Below, piece after piece: positions 16,464-25,428 of a stretch of DNA of 32,388 bases. Position numbers and translations under genes: made by a program. The notes below the pieces were generated by a model. It was not told the DNA's origin. It did no database searches and saw nothing but the letters and a program-made list of their open reading frames with translations. Every line of letters begins with the position of its first letter. The first letter of the stretch is position 1. Origin of the DNA: an uncultured Clostridiaceae bacterium (GTDB lineage: Bacteria; Bacillota; Clostridia; TANB77; CAG-508); NCBI GenBank assembly GCA_949927585.1, contig CATLFA010000018.1, positions 1 to 32,388 on the forward strand. The letters run 5' to 3'.

Positions 16464-17315
16464 ATGGAAAAAAGAAAAGTAATGTATATTGTAATTATAA
16501 TAGTTTGTATAATAGCAATTATATTAGGAGTATATTATCAAATATTTGCAGATAAAGTAGTAACAGAAAATATGATGAGTGAGCCAGAAAACATAGTAGA
16601 AGATAATAATGCAGATAATCCAGAAGATTTACTTAAAGAATTTAATAATTTATTTAATAATACATTTAATAAACAAGGATATGATACAAGTAATATAAAA
16701 AGGTTTCAAAGTTTAGAAAGCGAAGATATTGTATATAAAGCATATGATGTTAAGCAAGAAGTAGACGGTAAATATTCATTAGATATAAAATTACCAGCAT
16801 TTAATATAGATAATCAAGAAGTGCCTGCAGGGTATAATTCAAAAACACAATCTATATTTGCAAATAAAGTAACAAGTATAGTAACAGGTGCTAACCAGTA
16901 TACAATATATAATATAGACTATGTAGCATATATAAATGATGGTATTTTATCATTAACCATAAAATCAACATTAAAAGAAGGAAATAATCCACAAAGGAAT
17001 ATAGTTCTATCATATAATTATAATATAGAAACAGGAGAAAGTGTAACTTTAGATGAAGTATTAGAAAAATACAATATATCTAAAAATGAAGTAAATAAAA
17101 AAATAAATACTCAAGTAAAAGAAGCAAGTAAACAAGCAGAAAAAATATCAGAAGCAACAGGTCAAAATATGTATAAAAGAGATTTAACAAATGCAATGTA
17201 TCTAACAGAAAATGTAAACAATTTCTTAGTAGGAAAGAACGGAGAGATATATATTATATATGCATATGGAAACAACAGCCTAACATCAGAAATAGATATA
17301 ATTAAAATAAACTAA
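16464..17315 (+). CDS. Membrane-anchored extracytoplasmic protein, DUF3298/RsiV-like
   Basis: A 283-residue protein with an N-terminal membrane anchor (residues 6-29), an acidic Asn-rich linker, and an extracellular domain from about residue 75. The order DGKYSLDIKLPAFNID, a helix (IFANKVTSIV), NIDYVAYINDGILSLTIKST, then YNIETGESVTLDEVL resembles the DUF4163/DUF3298 pair. That pair is seen in RsiV-type anti-sigma factors and in wall-binding deacetylases. There is no catalytic domain and no sigma-factor partner next to it, so neither role can be assigned. It has its own promoter and ends 1 base before a GGGAC-type hairpin. Divergent from clpE, it may share the inverted repeat at 16382. Confidence 0.65.
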   Translation: MEKRKVMYIVIIIVCIIAIILGVYYQIFADKVVTENMMSEPENIVEDNNADNPEDLLKEFNNLFNNTFNKQGYDTSNIKRFQSLESEDIVYKAYDVKQEVDGKYSLDIKLPAFNIDNQEVPAGYNSKTQSIFANKVTSIVTGANQYTIYNIDYVAYINDGILSLTIKSTLKEGNNPQRNIVLSYNYNIETGESVTLDEVLEKYNISKNEVNKKINTQVKEASKQAEKISEATGQNMYKRDLTNAMYLTENVNNFLVGKNGEIYIIYAYGNNSLTSEIDIIKIN

Positions 17316-17416
17316 AAGGGACGCCCCTTTTTCGAAAATTTTTACCAAAAGGGACACCCTTTTATATAAACGAAAATTTATAAGGATTGTCCCTTTTGAC
17401 AATAATACTGTCAAAA
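17314..17416. repeat. Cluster of GGGAC/GTCCC palindromes before topB
   Basis: Three related units: AAAAGGG-ACGC-CCCTTTT (17314-17331), AAAAGGG-ACA-CCCTTTT (17347-17363), and TGTCCC followed by TTTTGACA-ataatac-TGTCAAAA (17394-17416). A further TCCGTCCC lies at 17420-17427. The first hairpin overlaps the stop of the upstream gene and can act as its terminator. Similar GGGAC-rich intergenic repeats occur in AT-rich gut Clostridia, as far as I know without an assigned function. Confidence 0.6.
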
Positions 17417-17455
17417 ACCTCCGTCCCTATTGACAGAAGCAAAGGATGTAAGAAG

Positions 17456-19426
17456 ATGCCAAAAAAATTATTAATTACAGAAAAGCCATCAGTAGCTATG
17501 CAATTTAGTAAAGCACTTAAATTAAATACTACTAGAAAAGATGGATATTTAGAATCACAAGAATGGATAATAACTTGGTGTGTTGGTCACTTAGTAACAA
17601 TGTCATACCCTGAAAAGTATGATCAAAAGTTGAAACTTTGGAGGCTAGACACACTTCCTTTTATGCCTAAAGAATGGAAGTATGAAATTATACCAGCAGT
17701 TGAAAAACAATTTAACATAGTAAAAAGTCTTTTGCAAAGAGAAGACGTAGCCGAAATTTATAATGCGGGTGACTCTGGGCGTGAAGGGGAATACATACAA
17801 AGGCTTGTATTTATGATGGCTAAGCCAAATCCAAATGCAAAAATAAAAAGAGTATGGATAGATTCACAAACAGAAGAAGAAATATTAAGAGGTATAAAGG
17901 AAGCAAAGGATTCCTCAGAATATGATAGTTTATCAGATTCAGCATATTTAAGAGCAAAAGAAGACTACCTAATAGGAATTAATTTTTCAAGATTGCTTTC
18001 TATAATATATGGAAGAAACATTGCAAGAAAAATAAATGAAGATAGAGCATGGGTTTCAGTAGGCCGCGTAATGACATGTGTACTTGGAATGGTTGTAGTG
18101 CGTGAAAGAGAAATTAGAAACTTTGTAAAAACACCATTTTATAAAATAGTAGGAGAATTTGGAGAAGAAGAAAATACATTTAAGGCAGAGTGGAAAGTAA
18201 GTGAAACTTCAAAAATGTATGAAAGCCTTAAATTATATAATGAAACAGGTTTCAAAAAGGAAGCGGACGCAAAAGAATTTATAATATCACTTCAAGGTAA
18301 AAAGGCAGTTATAGAAGAAATAAAAAAATCAAAACAAAAAGAAAATGCACCTTTACTATTTAACTTAGCAGAACTTCAAAATGAATGTAGTAAAAGGTTT
18401 AAAATAAAGCCAGACGAAACATTAGAAATTATACAAAATTTATATGAACAAAAGCTAGTTACATATCCAAGAACAGATGCAAGGGTACTTTCAACAGCAG
18501 TGGCAAAGGAAATAAAGAAAAATCTAAATGGCTTAGCAAAAAGTTTTAAAGATGAAGAAATACAAGGCTTCATAAATAAAATGGTAGAGCAAAAATATTC
18601 TACAAATTTAGAAAAAACAAAATACGTAAATGATAGCAAAATAACAGACCATTATGCAATAATTCCAACAGGGCAAGGTTTTGAAAGTTACGAAAAACTA
18701 AAAGACCTACACAAACAAATATATAAACTAATAGTAAAAAGGTTTTTGGCAATATTTTATCCACCAGCAGAATATAACAAAATATCAGTAAGTATCGATG
18801 TAGAAAAAGAAAAATTTGGTGTTAGTGGAAAAGTATGTACAAACTTAGGATATTTAGAAATATTAAAACCAATAAAGAAAGAAAATGAAACAAAAAAATC
18901 CACAAATGAAGAAGAAAATGTGGACAATAGCAAACAAGAAAACAAAGAACAAGAAAATAATTTACAAGTTTTAATAAACTTAAAAAAAGGACAAGAAATA
19001 GGAGTTCAAAATTATGAAATAAAAGAATCAGAAACTACTCCACCAACCAGATACAACTCAGGCTCAATAATACTAGCAATGGAAAATGCAGGAAAGCTAA
19101 TAGAAGATGAAGAACTAAGGGAACAAATAAAAGGAGCAGGAATAGGAACAAGTGCAACAAGAGGGGAAATAATAAAAAAACTAGAAAAAATAAACTACAT
19201 AGCCATAAATACAAAAACACAAATAGTAACCCCAACAATAAAAGGAGAAGCAATTTATGACATAGTATACTCATCAATGCCAGATATGCTAAACCCAAAA
19301 CTAACTGCAAGTTGGGAAAAGGGTTTGGAAATGGTAGCAAATAAAGAAATAAAATCAGAAGAATTTATGGGTAAATTGGAGAAATATATAAATAGTAAGT
19401 TTGATAAATTAGTGGTAAAATATTAA
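17456..19426 (+). CDS. topB: DNA topoisomerase III
   Basis: A 656-residue type IA topoisomerase that breaks and rejoins one DNA strand and resolves recombination and replication intermediates. The TOPRIM domain opens KKLLITEKPS (Glu of TEKPS) and holds the acidic motif NAGDSGREGE. The catalytic tyrosine is Tyr337 in LVTYPRTDA. The C-terminal part includes GAGIGTSATRGEIIKKL, conserved in type IA enzymes. No C-terminal zinc finger is seen. The start is ATG 17456 with AAGGATG before it. A longer frame reaches back to 17387, but that part is GGGAC-repeat sequence and not coding. Monocistronic, with a strong terminator after it. Confidence 0.93.
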   Translation: MPKKLLITEKPSVAMQFSKALKLNTTRKDGYLESQEWIITWCVGHLVTMSYPEKYDQKLKLWRLDTLPFMPKEWKYEIIPAVEKQFNIVKSLLQREDVAEIYNAGDSGREGEYIQRLVFMMAKPNPNAKIKRVWIDSQTEEEILRGIKEAKDSSEYDSLSDSAYLRAKEDYLIGINFSRLLSIIYGRNIARKINEDRAWVSVGRVMTCVLGMVVVREREIRNFVKTPFYKIVGEFGEEENTFKAEWKVSETSKMYESLKLYNETGFKKEADAKEFIISLQGKKAVIEEIKKSKQKENAPLLFNLAELQNECSKRFKIKPDETLEIIQNLYEQKLVTYPRTDARVLSTAVAKEIKKNLNGLAKSFKDEEIQGFINKMVEQKYSTNLEKTKYVNDSKITDHYAIIPTGQGFESYEKLKDLHKQIYKLIVKRFLAIFYPPAEYNKISVSIDVEKEKFGVSGKVCTNLGYLEILKPIKKENETKKSTNEEENVDNSKQENKEQENNLQVLINLKKGQEIGVQNYEIKESETTPPTRYNSGSIILAMENAGKLIEDEELREQIKGAGIGTSATRGEIIKKLEKINYIAINTKTQIVTPTIKGEAIYDIVYSSMPDMLNPKLTASWEKGLEMVANKEIKSEEFMGKLEKYINSKFDKLVVKY

Positions 19427-19483
19427 TTATATAGAAAGATTTGGAACACGTCTAAAACTTTCAAAATCTTCTAAAGCTAATAG

Positions 19484-19533
19484 TAAAAGTATAGTGTAGC
19501 AAAAGCATATCCTTTTGCTACACTATACTTTTA
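19484..19533. terminator. Bidirectional terminator: 22-bp perfect inverted repeat
   Basis: Arms 19484-19505 and 19512-19533 match perfectly around CATATC. The core AGTATAGTGTAGC is flanked by A and T runs. It lies between convergent topB and the dehydrogenase gene. Confidence 0.85.
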
Positions 19534-19581
19534 TTTCACATCTAATAAATTAACTCATTTTCTTAACTAAATGCAAGTTTT

Positions 19582-20476
19582 TTAGACCATAGTCCCACCA
19601 TTCACATGAATAACTTGACCAGTAACATACCTAGAGTCATCACTTGCCAAATATAAATAAGCAGGCGCAAGTTCAAAAGGCTGACCAGCTCTTTTTAAAG
19701 GCACATCAGTACCAAATACTTCTACTTCACTAGCAGAAAAACTAGCAGGAATTAGTGGTGTCCAAATAGGACCGAGGTGCAACAGCATTTACACGTATTT
19801 TTTGGTCTGCAAGTGAAAGTGCTAAAGATTTAGTAAATACTGTAATAGCGCCTTTTGTACTAGAGTAATCAATTAATGTTTTATGCCCTTCAAAAGCAGT
19901 AACAGAAGTAGTATTAATAATGCTACTATGTGGTTTTAAATAAGGAAGAACAGCTTTAGTAAGGTAGAAAAAAGAAAATATATTAGTTTCGAAAGTAGTT
20001 TTTAATTGCTCAGCAGTAATATCTAAAATACTGTTTTGTGGGTATTGAACGCCAGCATTGTTCACCAAAATGTCAATCTTACCAAAAGTTTTAATTGTAT
20101 TTTCAGCAATAAATTTTGAAAATTCTTCTTTCTTTAAATCTCCCTCCATTAAAATACAACGTCTACCAAGATTTTCAATATAATTTTTAGTATACTCAGC
20201 ATCTTTCTTTTCATTTAAATATACAATAACAATATCTGCACCTTCTTTAGCAAATAAAACAGAAACAGCCCTACCAATTCCGCTATCACCGCCAGTAATA
20301 ATAGCAACTTTTCCATACAACTTGTTACTAGGAACATAAGAAGGGTCTTCAAAAATAGGAAGCGGGTTCATTTCATATTCCATTCCAGGTTGTACATTTT
20401 GGTGTTGCTTAGGGAAAGTAAGAGGTGTTCTAACATTTTCATCTTTATAACCAATATATGGGTATTCTGGGTACAT
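19582..20476 (-). CDS. Short-chain dehydrogenase/reductase, read through one CGG +1 site
   Basis: NAD(P)-dependent oxidoreductase of the extended-N-terminus SDR group (Bacillus YhdF/YhxC, E. coli YghA type), linked in those species to stress. Two ORFs join into 297 residues when the C of CGG at 19774 is skipped. Features: cofactor loop TGGDSGIG (61-68), NNAG (139-142), catalytic Ser191, Tyr204 and Lys208 (YSSTK), and RVNAVAPGPIWTPL, where the glycine after AP is the restored residue. The C terminus (SDDSRYVTGQVIHVNGG) is typical. Without the shift the product ends just after VAP and lacks the substrate loop and last strand. ATG start, AAAAAAGGAGAG box, and a large hairpin just upstream in its leader. 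Confidence 0.9.
19772..19774 (-). other. CGG +1 recoding site 6 (SDR codon 235)
   Basis: Minus strand CCT-C-GGT-CCT: skipping the C at 19774 gives Gly235 in VAPGPIWTP, a near-universal SDR glycine. Zero frame stops after seven more codons. Confidence 0.85.
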
Positions 20477-20493
20477 ATAATCTCTCCTTTTTT

Positions 20494-20543
20494 ATCTTCT
20501 TAGGAAAGTCATCTACGTAAGTAGGTGAGTTTCCTAAGAAGAT
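20494..20543 (-). promoter_or_regulatory. Large hairpin in the SDR gene leader
   Basis: Perfect 14-bp stem (20494-20507 with 20530-20543) enclosing a second stem CATCTAC/GTAGGTG with one G-U pair and a GTAA loop. It ends about 6 bases before the ribosome binding site of the minus-strand SDR gene and has no T-run, so it is a candidate 5' regulatory structure or operator, not a terminator. Confidence 0.5.
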
Positions 20544-20654
20544 GGTTATACAAGAATTAGATTTTCTTACGTGGATTTGGCACTTAGAAAATTTTATTCT
20601 TGTTTTTAATAAATTAATAATAGTAGTATATGAAAAAAGTTTTAAAAAATACTA

Positions 20655-20682
20655 TTACAATTCTAAATAAAAATGTTATAAT
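20655..20682 (+). promoter_or_regulatory. Sigma-A promoter of the patatin-like gene
   Basis: Perfect TATAAT at 20677-20682 with TTACAA at 20655-20660 (spacer 16). The ribosome binding site before ATG 20713 is weak (AGGTG). Confidence 0.6.
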
Positions 20683-20712
20683 AAGTAAAAATAAAAAAAG
20701 TAGGTGTAAAAA

Positions 20713-21550
20713 ATGAAATTGGGTTTAGCTTTAGCAGGTGGAGGAGTAAAAGGTGCAGCGCATATTGGTGTTATTAAAGCATTAGAAGAAAATGGAATAA
20801 AAATAGATGCAATATCAGGAACAAGTATTGGAAGTATTGTAGCTTCTTTATATGCAATGGGATATTCAACAGAAAAAATGCTTGAAATATTTAAGTTTTT
20901 CTCAAAAGAAATAATGAAAACAAATGCTAAGCATTTTGCAGGAAATTTAAAAACTTCTAAAAGGCTATTAGGTTATGGAATTCTTTCAGGAGAAAATACA
21001 GAAATAGCAGTAAGAGAATGTGCGAAAGAAAAAGGAGTTAAAAACTTAAAAGATATTAAGCTTCCAATAGCAATTCCAACTGTTGATATAGTAAAAAGTA
21101 AAAAATATGTATTTACAAATAAAGAACAAGAAGGAGACTATTATATTACAGATGCACAAATAGCTAAAGCAGTAAGAGCAAGCTCAAGTTATCCACGGAG
21201 TATTTGCACCTTGTGAATATTTAGGACACAAATTTGTAGATGGCGGAATATTAGACAATGTACCAGCAGGAGAAGTACGAAAACTAGGAGTAGACAAAGT
21301 ATTAACAATAAAATTTTCAGCAGGCTTAAATTATGAACCTAAGAATATATATGAAGTAGCATTTAAGTCAATAGATATTCTATTTGAAGGAAGGTCAGAA
21401 GAAGCGGTAAAAGAAAGTGACTATGTAATAGATTTAGACTTATCAGAAGCAAGTGTATTTAATACAAAGAAAATAGATTATTGTTATAATGTGGGATACA
21501 TTACAGCACTAACTAAGATAAATGAAATTAAGAAAATATTAGAAAAATAA
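20713..21550 (+). CDS. Patatin-like phospholipase, read through one CGG +1 site
   Basis: Lipid acyl hydrolase of the bacterial patatin/RssA-like type, probably cytoplasmic or membrane-associated. Two frames join into 278 residues when the C of CGG at 21196 is skipped. The oxyanion loop GGGVKGAA is at 9-16, and nucleophile Ser38 is in GTSIG (36-40). Catalytic Asp176 is in VDGG. Asp176 lies only 14 residues after the recoding site, so the unshifted 167-residue product would have Ser but no Asp and be inactive. Gly162 in YPGVF is the restored residue and is family-conserved. Length is normal for the single-domain family. It has its own promoter and terminator. Confidence 0.9.
21196..21198 (+). 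other. CGG +1 recoding site 7 (patatin codon 162)
   Basis: CCA-C-GGA-GTA: skipping C21196 gives Gly162 in SYPGVFAPCEYLG, the expected patatin sequence. Zero frame ends at TGA six codons later. Confidence 0.85.
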
Positions 21551-21578
21551 TCACAGATAGCTTTTGTGGTTATTTTTT
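21543..21578 (+). terminator. Terminator after the patatin-like gene
   Basis: AAAAATAATCACA (21543-21555) pairs with TGTGGTTATTTTT (21565-21577) with one G-U, followed by a T-run. The left arm contains the stop codon. Confidence 0.75.
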
Positions 21579-21666
21579 CACTCTTTTTATAAATTAAACA
21601 TAAAATATACCAAACTATCAAAAACACTAAAAATAGATATATATTAAAATAGAAAGGGTGAAAAAA

Positions 21667-22915
21667 ATGCGGGAGCTACATAATAGAAGGAGGAAGAAGG
21701 CTAGAAGGAACAGTATCTATTTCTGGATCTAAAAATGCATCTCTTCCTATTATTGCTGGAAGTATATTAAGTGGAAAAGTAACAAGGCTATATAATGTAC
21801 CAAATATTCACGATACACAAATAACTTTAAAAATTTTACAGCTTTTAGGTTGCAAAGTAAAGAAAAGTAATGGTAAAATAGAAATTAACTCAAAAGGAAT
21901 GCATGAAACAGAGATACCAGAAGATTTAATGAGACAAATGCGCTCAACAGTAATAATGGCAGGAGCAATAATAGGAAGATTTAAAGAAGCAACCTTCACA
22001 TATCCAGGAGGATGTGAAATCGGAGCAAGGCCAATTGACCTACATTTAAAAGCTTTTAAAAAATTAGGAATAAATATTGAAGAAAACTCTGGATTTATTA
22101 GGTGTACTTGTGATAAAATAATAGGGGCAGATATAAACCTAGACTTTCCAAGTGTAGGTGCAACTGAAAATGTTATACTTGCAACTGTACTAGCAGAAGG
22201 GGTTACAACAATTTCGAATGCAGCAATGGAACCAGAAATAGAAGATTTAGCAAAATTCTTAAACAAAATGGGAGCAAAAATTCAAGGGGCTGGTACAAAC
22301 TTTATAAAAATAACAGGAGTAAAGAGCTTAAGAGATGTAGGCTATAAAATAATGCCAGACAGAATAGAAACAGGAACATTTTTATGTATGGCAGGAGCAA
22401 CTAATGGAAAAATAGAAATAATAAATACTAATTCAGAACATGTAACGCCAATAATTCATAAACTACAAGAATGTGGCTGTGAATTAGAAGTAGAAAAAAA
22501 TATAATAAAAATAGATGCACGAAAAAAATTAAAAGCAGTAGATATAAAAACACTTCCTTATCCAGGTTTTCCAACAGATATGCAATCTGTATTTGGAAGT
22601 ATGCTTACAACAGCAAAAGGAACCTCAATAATTGTAGAAAATATATTTGAAAATAGATATAAATATATAAATGAATTACAAAGAATGGGGGCAAAAATAA
22701 CAATAGAAGGAAAAACAGCAATAATAAAAGGAGTAAAAAGATTAAATGGAGCAGTTGTAAGTAGTTCAGACTTAAGAGGAGGAGCAGCATTAGTTACAGC
22801 AGGCTTAGGAGCAAAAGGAAAAACAACAGTAGAAAATATAGAATATATATTAAGAGGATATGAAAAATTAGATTCTAAACTTCAAGAATTAGGAGCAAAT
22901 ATAAGAATAATCTAA
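21667..22915 (+). CDS. murA: MurA, with a CGG +1 site at codon 2
   Basis: UDP-N-acetylglucosamine 1-carboxyvinyltransferase, first committed step of peptidoglycan synthesis (phosphoenolpyruvate + UDP-GlcNAc). Read as ATG, skip C21670, then GGG AGC TAC, it gives a 415-residue protein opening MGSYIIEGGRRLEGTVSISG with SKNASLPI, the normal MurA N terminus. Catalytic Cys116 is in PGGCEIGARPIDLH. In the MurA frame a TGA lies 9 bases upstream of the GGG with no start codon between. A zero-frame start is therefore impossible, and the ATG with AAAGGG box is the only start seen. A downstream ATG at 21899 would lose 77 residues, including the substrate loop. First gene of the murA-divIB-DUF881-DUF881-sbp run. 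Confidence 0.9.
21670..21672 (+). other. CGG +1 recoding site 8 (murA codon 2)
   Basis: ATG-C-GGG-AGC: the C directly after the start codon must be skipped to enter the MurA frame. Zero frame gives a short unrelated peptide. Confidence 0.8.
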
Positions 22916-22931
22916 AGAAGAAGGTGAAAAA

Positions 22932-23981
22932 GTGGTGAAAAGAGTAAAAGGTACAAAAGTAAATCTATACAATTTTAATGCAGAAGAAGAGAAAGAAAAA
23001 AAAATAAAAGCTAAAAAAAAGAAAAGTAAAAAGAATAAAAGAAAACAAAATGATATAAAAAATAATAAAAATGAGAAAGACCAATTATTTGATTTTAATA
23101 ATGAAATAGTAATAGGAATTCCAAAGCAAGAAGAAAAGAAAAAAATAAATAAAAAGAAAGTAAGTAATATAAAAACAAAATCAGAAGGAAAAAACATAAA
23201 AAATAAAAAGCCTATTTCAAAAAAGCAAGAACAAATAAAGAAGAAAAAGAAAATAAGAAATTTTAAAATAATAAAATATACATTTCTAATATTACTTATA
23301 TTTATAGCAACAATTGCTACAATGACATCACCACTTTTTAATATAAAAAAGATAACAGTAGAAGGAACTGGAAAAATAACAAATGATGAAATAATAAGTT
23401 TATCACAAATAAATATAGAAGAAAATACATATAAAGTAAATATAAAAAAAGCCAAAAGGAATATATTAGAAAATCCATATATAAAAAGTGTAGAAATAAA
23501 AAGAAAACTACCATCAGATATAATAATATCAATTGAAGAAAGAAAAACTACCTTTATGATTGAATATGGAAGTAGCTATGTATATATCAATAATCAAGGA
23601 TATATATTAGAAATTTCTTCTGAAAAGTTAGAAGTTCCAATAATACAAGGAACAGAAACATATGTAGAAGATTTTGTTCCAGGAAATAGATTATGTATAG
23701 AAGACTTAGAAAAAATGTCAACAGTAATAAAAATACTGGAAATAGCAGCAAGTAATGATATTTCAAGTTTAATTACTAGAATAGATATACAAAATAAACA
23801 AAATTATAAAATGGTATTTGAAACAGAAGAAAAAGTAGCATATATAGGAGATGAAACAGACTTAAATACAAAAATATTAAGTATAAAATCAATAATAGAA
23901 AGAGAAAAAGGAATAAAAGGTGAAATTTTTGTTAATATGGATCTAAAAAGTAATAATCCTACGTTTAGACAAAGTGTATAA
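22932..23981 (+). CDS. divIB: Cell division protein DivIB/FtsQ
   Basis: A 349-residue bitopic divisome protein that bridges early and late division proteins (partners DivIC/FtsB and FtsL). The N-terminal 112 residues are cytoplasmic and extremely Lys-rich, one membrane helix spans about 115-136, and a POTRA domain begins right after it (NIKKITVEGTGKITNDEI). The FtsQ beta domain follows (IKSVEIKRKLPSDIIISIEER). It starts with GTG GTG at 22932/22935, either possible, with AGAAGG in front. It lies 16 bases after the murA stop and is followed 13 bases later by the first DUF881 gene. This matches the dcw cluster order of Firmicutes. The long basic tail is larger than in Bacillus DivIB. Confidence 0.9.
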   Translation: MVKRVKGTKVNLYNFNAEEEKEKKIKAKKKKSKKNKRKQNDIKNNKNEKDQLFDFNNEIVIGIPKQEEKKKINKKKVSNIKTKSEGKNIKNKKPISKKQEQIKKKKKIRNFKIIKYTFLILLIFIATIATMTSPLFNIKKITVEGTGKITNDEIISLSQINIEENTYKVNIKKAKRNILENPYIKSVEIKRKLPSDIIISIEERKTTFMIEYGSSYVYINNQGYILEISSEKLEVPIIQGTETYVEDFVPGNRLCIEDLEKMSTVIKILEIAASNDISSLITRIDIQNKQNYKMVFETEEKVAYIGDETDLNTKILSIKSIIEREKGIKGEIFVNMDLKSNNPTFRQSV

Positions 23982-23994
23982 GGAAGTGAAAATT

Positions 23995-24708
23995 ATGAAT
24001 AAAAATAGAATAGCAATAACATTAGGTATTGTTTGTTTGGTATTAACAATAGCAATATCAGTTCAAATAAAAACAATGAAAGGGACAAGCTCAACAGTAT
24101 CAAAAAGATTCTCAGAAGATAATTTAAGAGATGAAGTTTTAAAATGGAAAGAAAAATATGAAACAGAAACTCTAAATTTAGACAATGCAGAAAAAAGGTT
24201 AGCAACAGTAAGAGAAGAATCAACAAAAAATGATACAACAGCATCAGCAAAAGAAGAACAAATAACACTTAATAATAATCTATTAGGAATTACAGATGTA
24301 GAAGGAAAAGGAATAGAAATAATAGTAAAAGATAACTCAAGTATAACAAGTGAAACAATAGGAGTGTTAGACGATATTTCAAACTATATTGTACATGACA
24401 ATGATTTAAGAAATATAGTAAATGAGTTAAAAAATGCAGGAGCAGAAGCAATTAGCATAAATGGGCAAAGAATAGTATCTACAACAGCAATTACATGTAT
24501 AGGCAATGTAATAAAAATAAATGACGAAAAAGTGACTTCGCCATTTGTAATAAAAGCAATTGGATTCCCAGAAAGGTTTGAAACTTTAAGCAGAAGTGGA
24601 GGAATTTTAGACAACTTAGATGATTATCTTGAAATTTCAACAAGAAAATTAGATAATGTTAAAATTCCAAAATATACAGGAGTTATAGCTTCTAAATATA
24701 TGAAATAA
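23995..24708 (+). CDS. DUF881 protein (YlxW-type), first copy
   Basis: A 237-residue protein with one N-terminal membrane helix (about 6-23), a coiled-coil stretch (about 38-85) and an extracytoplasmic DUF881 domain (LLGITDVEGKGIEIIVKD, then DLRNIVNELKNAGAEAISING and TAITCIGNVIKIN). Proteins of this family lie in the divIB-ftsA interval of Firmicutes; their role is not known beyond an expected link to division or the wall. The start is ATG 23995, 7 codons inside a longer frame, because AGGAAGTG lies just upstream. Its stop overlaps the region of the next gene's ribosome binding site. Confidence 0.85.
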   Translation: MNKNRIAITLGIVCLVLTIAISVQIKTMKGTSSTVSKRFSEDNLRDEVLKWKEKYETETLNLDNAEKRLATVREESTKNDTTASAKEEQITLNNNLLGITDVEGKGIEIIVKDNSSITSETIGVLDDISNYIVHDNDLRNIVNELKNAGAEAISINGQRIVSTTAITCIGNVIKINDEKVTSPFVIKAIGFPERFETLSRSGGILDNLDDYLEISTRKLDNVKIPKYTGVIASKYMK

Positions 24709-24722
24709 TGGAGGTAAAGGTT

Positions 24723-25427
24723 TTGAATAAAGAAAAAATTACAATGGCAACAGTAGTAGGTATTGTATGTATATTACTAGTATCTGTTATGTTTGCACAG
24801 TTTAGAACTGTTGAAGAAACTGATATAGAAGGAATAGAAGTAGCAAGAGAAGAAGAACTAAGAACAATGATAGCTAGTTGGAAGGCAAAATATGAAGAAA
24901 CCTCACAAAAAGTTCAAGAAACAAATAAAAAAATAAATGAATACCAAGAAAAAGCAGAATCAGTAGAAGAAACAGCAAATCTTTTAAATGAGGAATTAGC
25001 ACAAACAAATATGCTAGTAGGAAAAACAGATGTAACAGGAGAAGGAATAATAGTACATTTATCAGATAATGAAAATAAGCAAATAGAAGAAAAGGATTTA
25101 TTATATTTAATAAATGAATTAAGACTAGCAGGGGCAGAGGCAATATCTATAAACGATAAAAGAATAGTAAATATGACAGAAATAGTAAGTGTTAATGAAA
25201 CAATATTAATAAATACAGAGAGAGTAACCGCACCATACACAGTAAAAGCAATTGGAAATCAAAAATATTTATCAAGTGCACTTAGTTTAAAAAATAGTGG
25301 ATATATAGACATATATACAAGTTTAGGAAAAACTATAAGTATGTCTGTAGAAAAAAACATAAAAATATTAGCATATAACAGTGGAAACAATTTAATGAAA
25401 TTCAAATATGTAAAGGAGGCTAAATAA
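24723..25427 (+). CDS. DUF881 protein (YlxX-type), second copy
   Basis: A 234-residue paralogue of the preceding gene: membrane helix (about 5-24), coiled coil (about 38-100), DUF881 domain (LVGKTDVTGEGIIVHLSD, LLYLINELRLAGAEAISIND). The start was chosen as TTG 24723, with GGAGG 8 bases upstream. An ATG at 24708 overlaps the previous stop (TAATG) but has no ribosome binding site, so translational coupling from it is the alternative. The tandem pair matches the ylxW-ylxX arrangement of Bacillus. Confidence 0.83.
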   Translation: MNKEKITMATVVGIVCILLVSVMFAQFRTVEETDIEGIEVAREEELRTMIASWKAKYEETSQKVQETNKKINEYQEKAESVEETANLLNEELAQTNMLVGKTDVTGEGIIVHLSDNENKQIEEKDLLYLINELRLAGAEAISINDKRIVNMTEIVSVNETILINTERVTAPYTVKAIGNQKYLSSALSLKNSGYIDIYTSLGKTISMSVEKNIKILAYNSGNNLMKFKYVKEAK

Positions 25428-25428
25428 A

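Noticed and set aside
17387..17455. Extended N terminus of topB from a TTG at 17387
   Set aside because: This stretch is GGGAC-type repeat DNA; ATG 17456 has a ribosome binding site and matches the family start.
22889..23455. 188-codon minus-strand frame opposite divIB
   Set aside because: Phe-rich translation is the mirror of the Lys-rich divIB tail; no ribosome binding site or family match.
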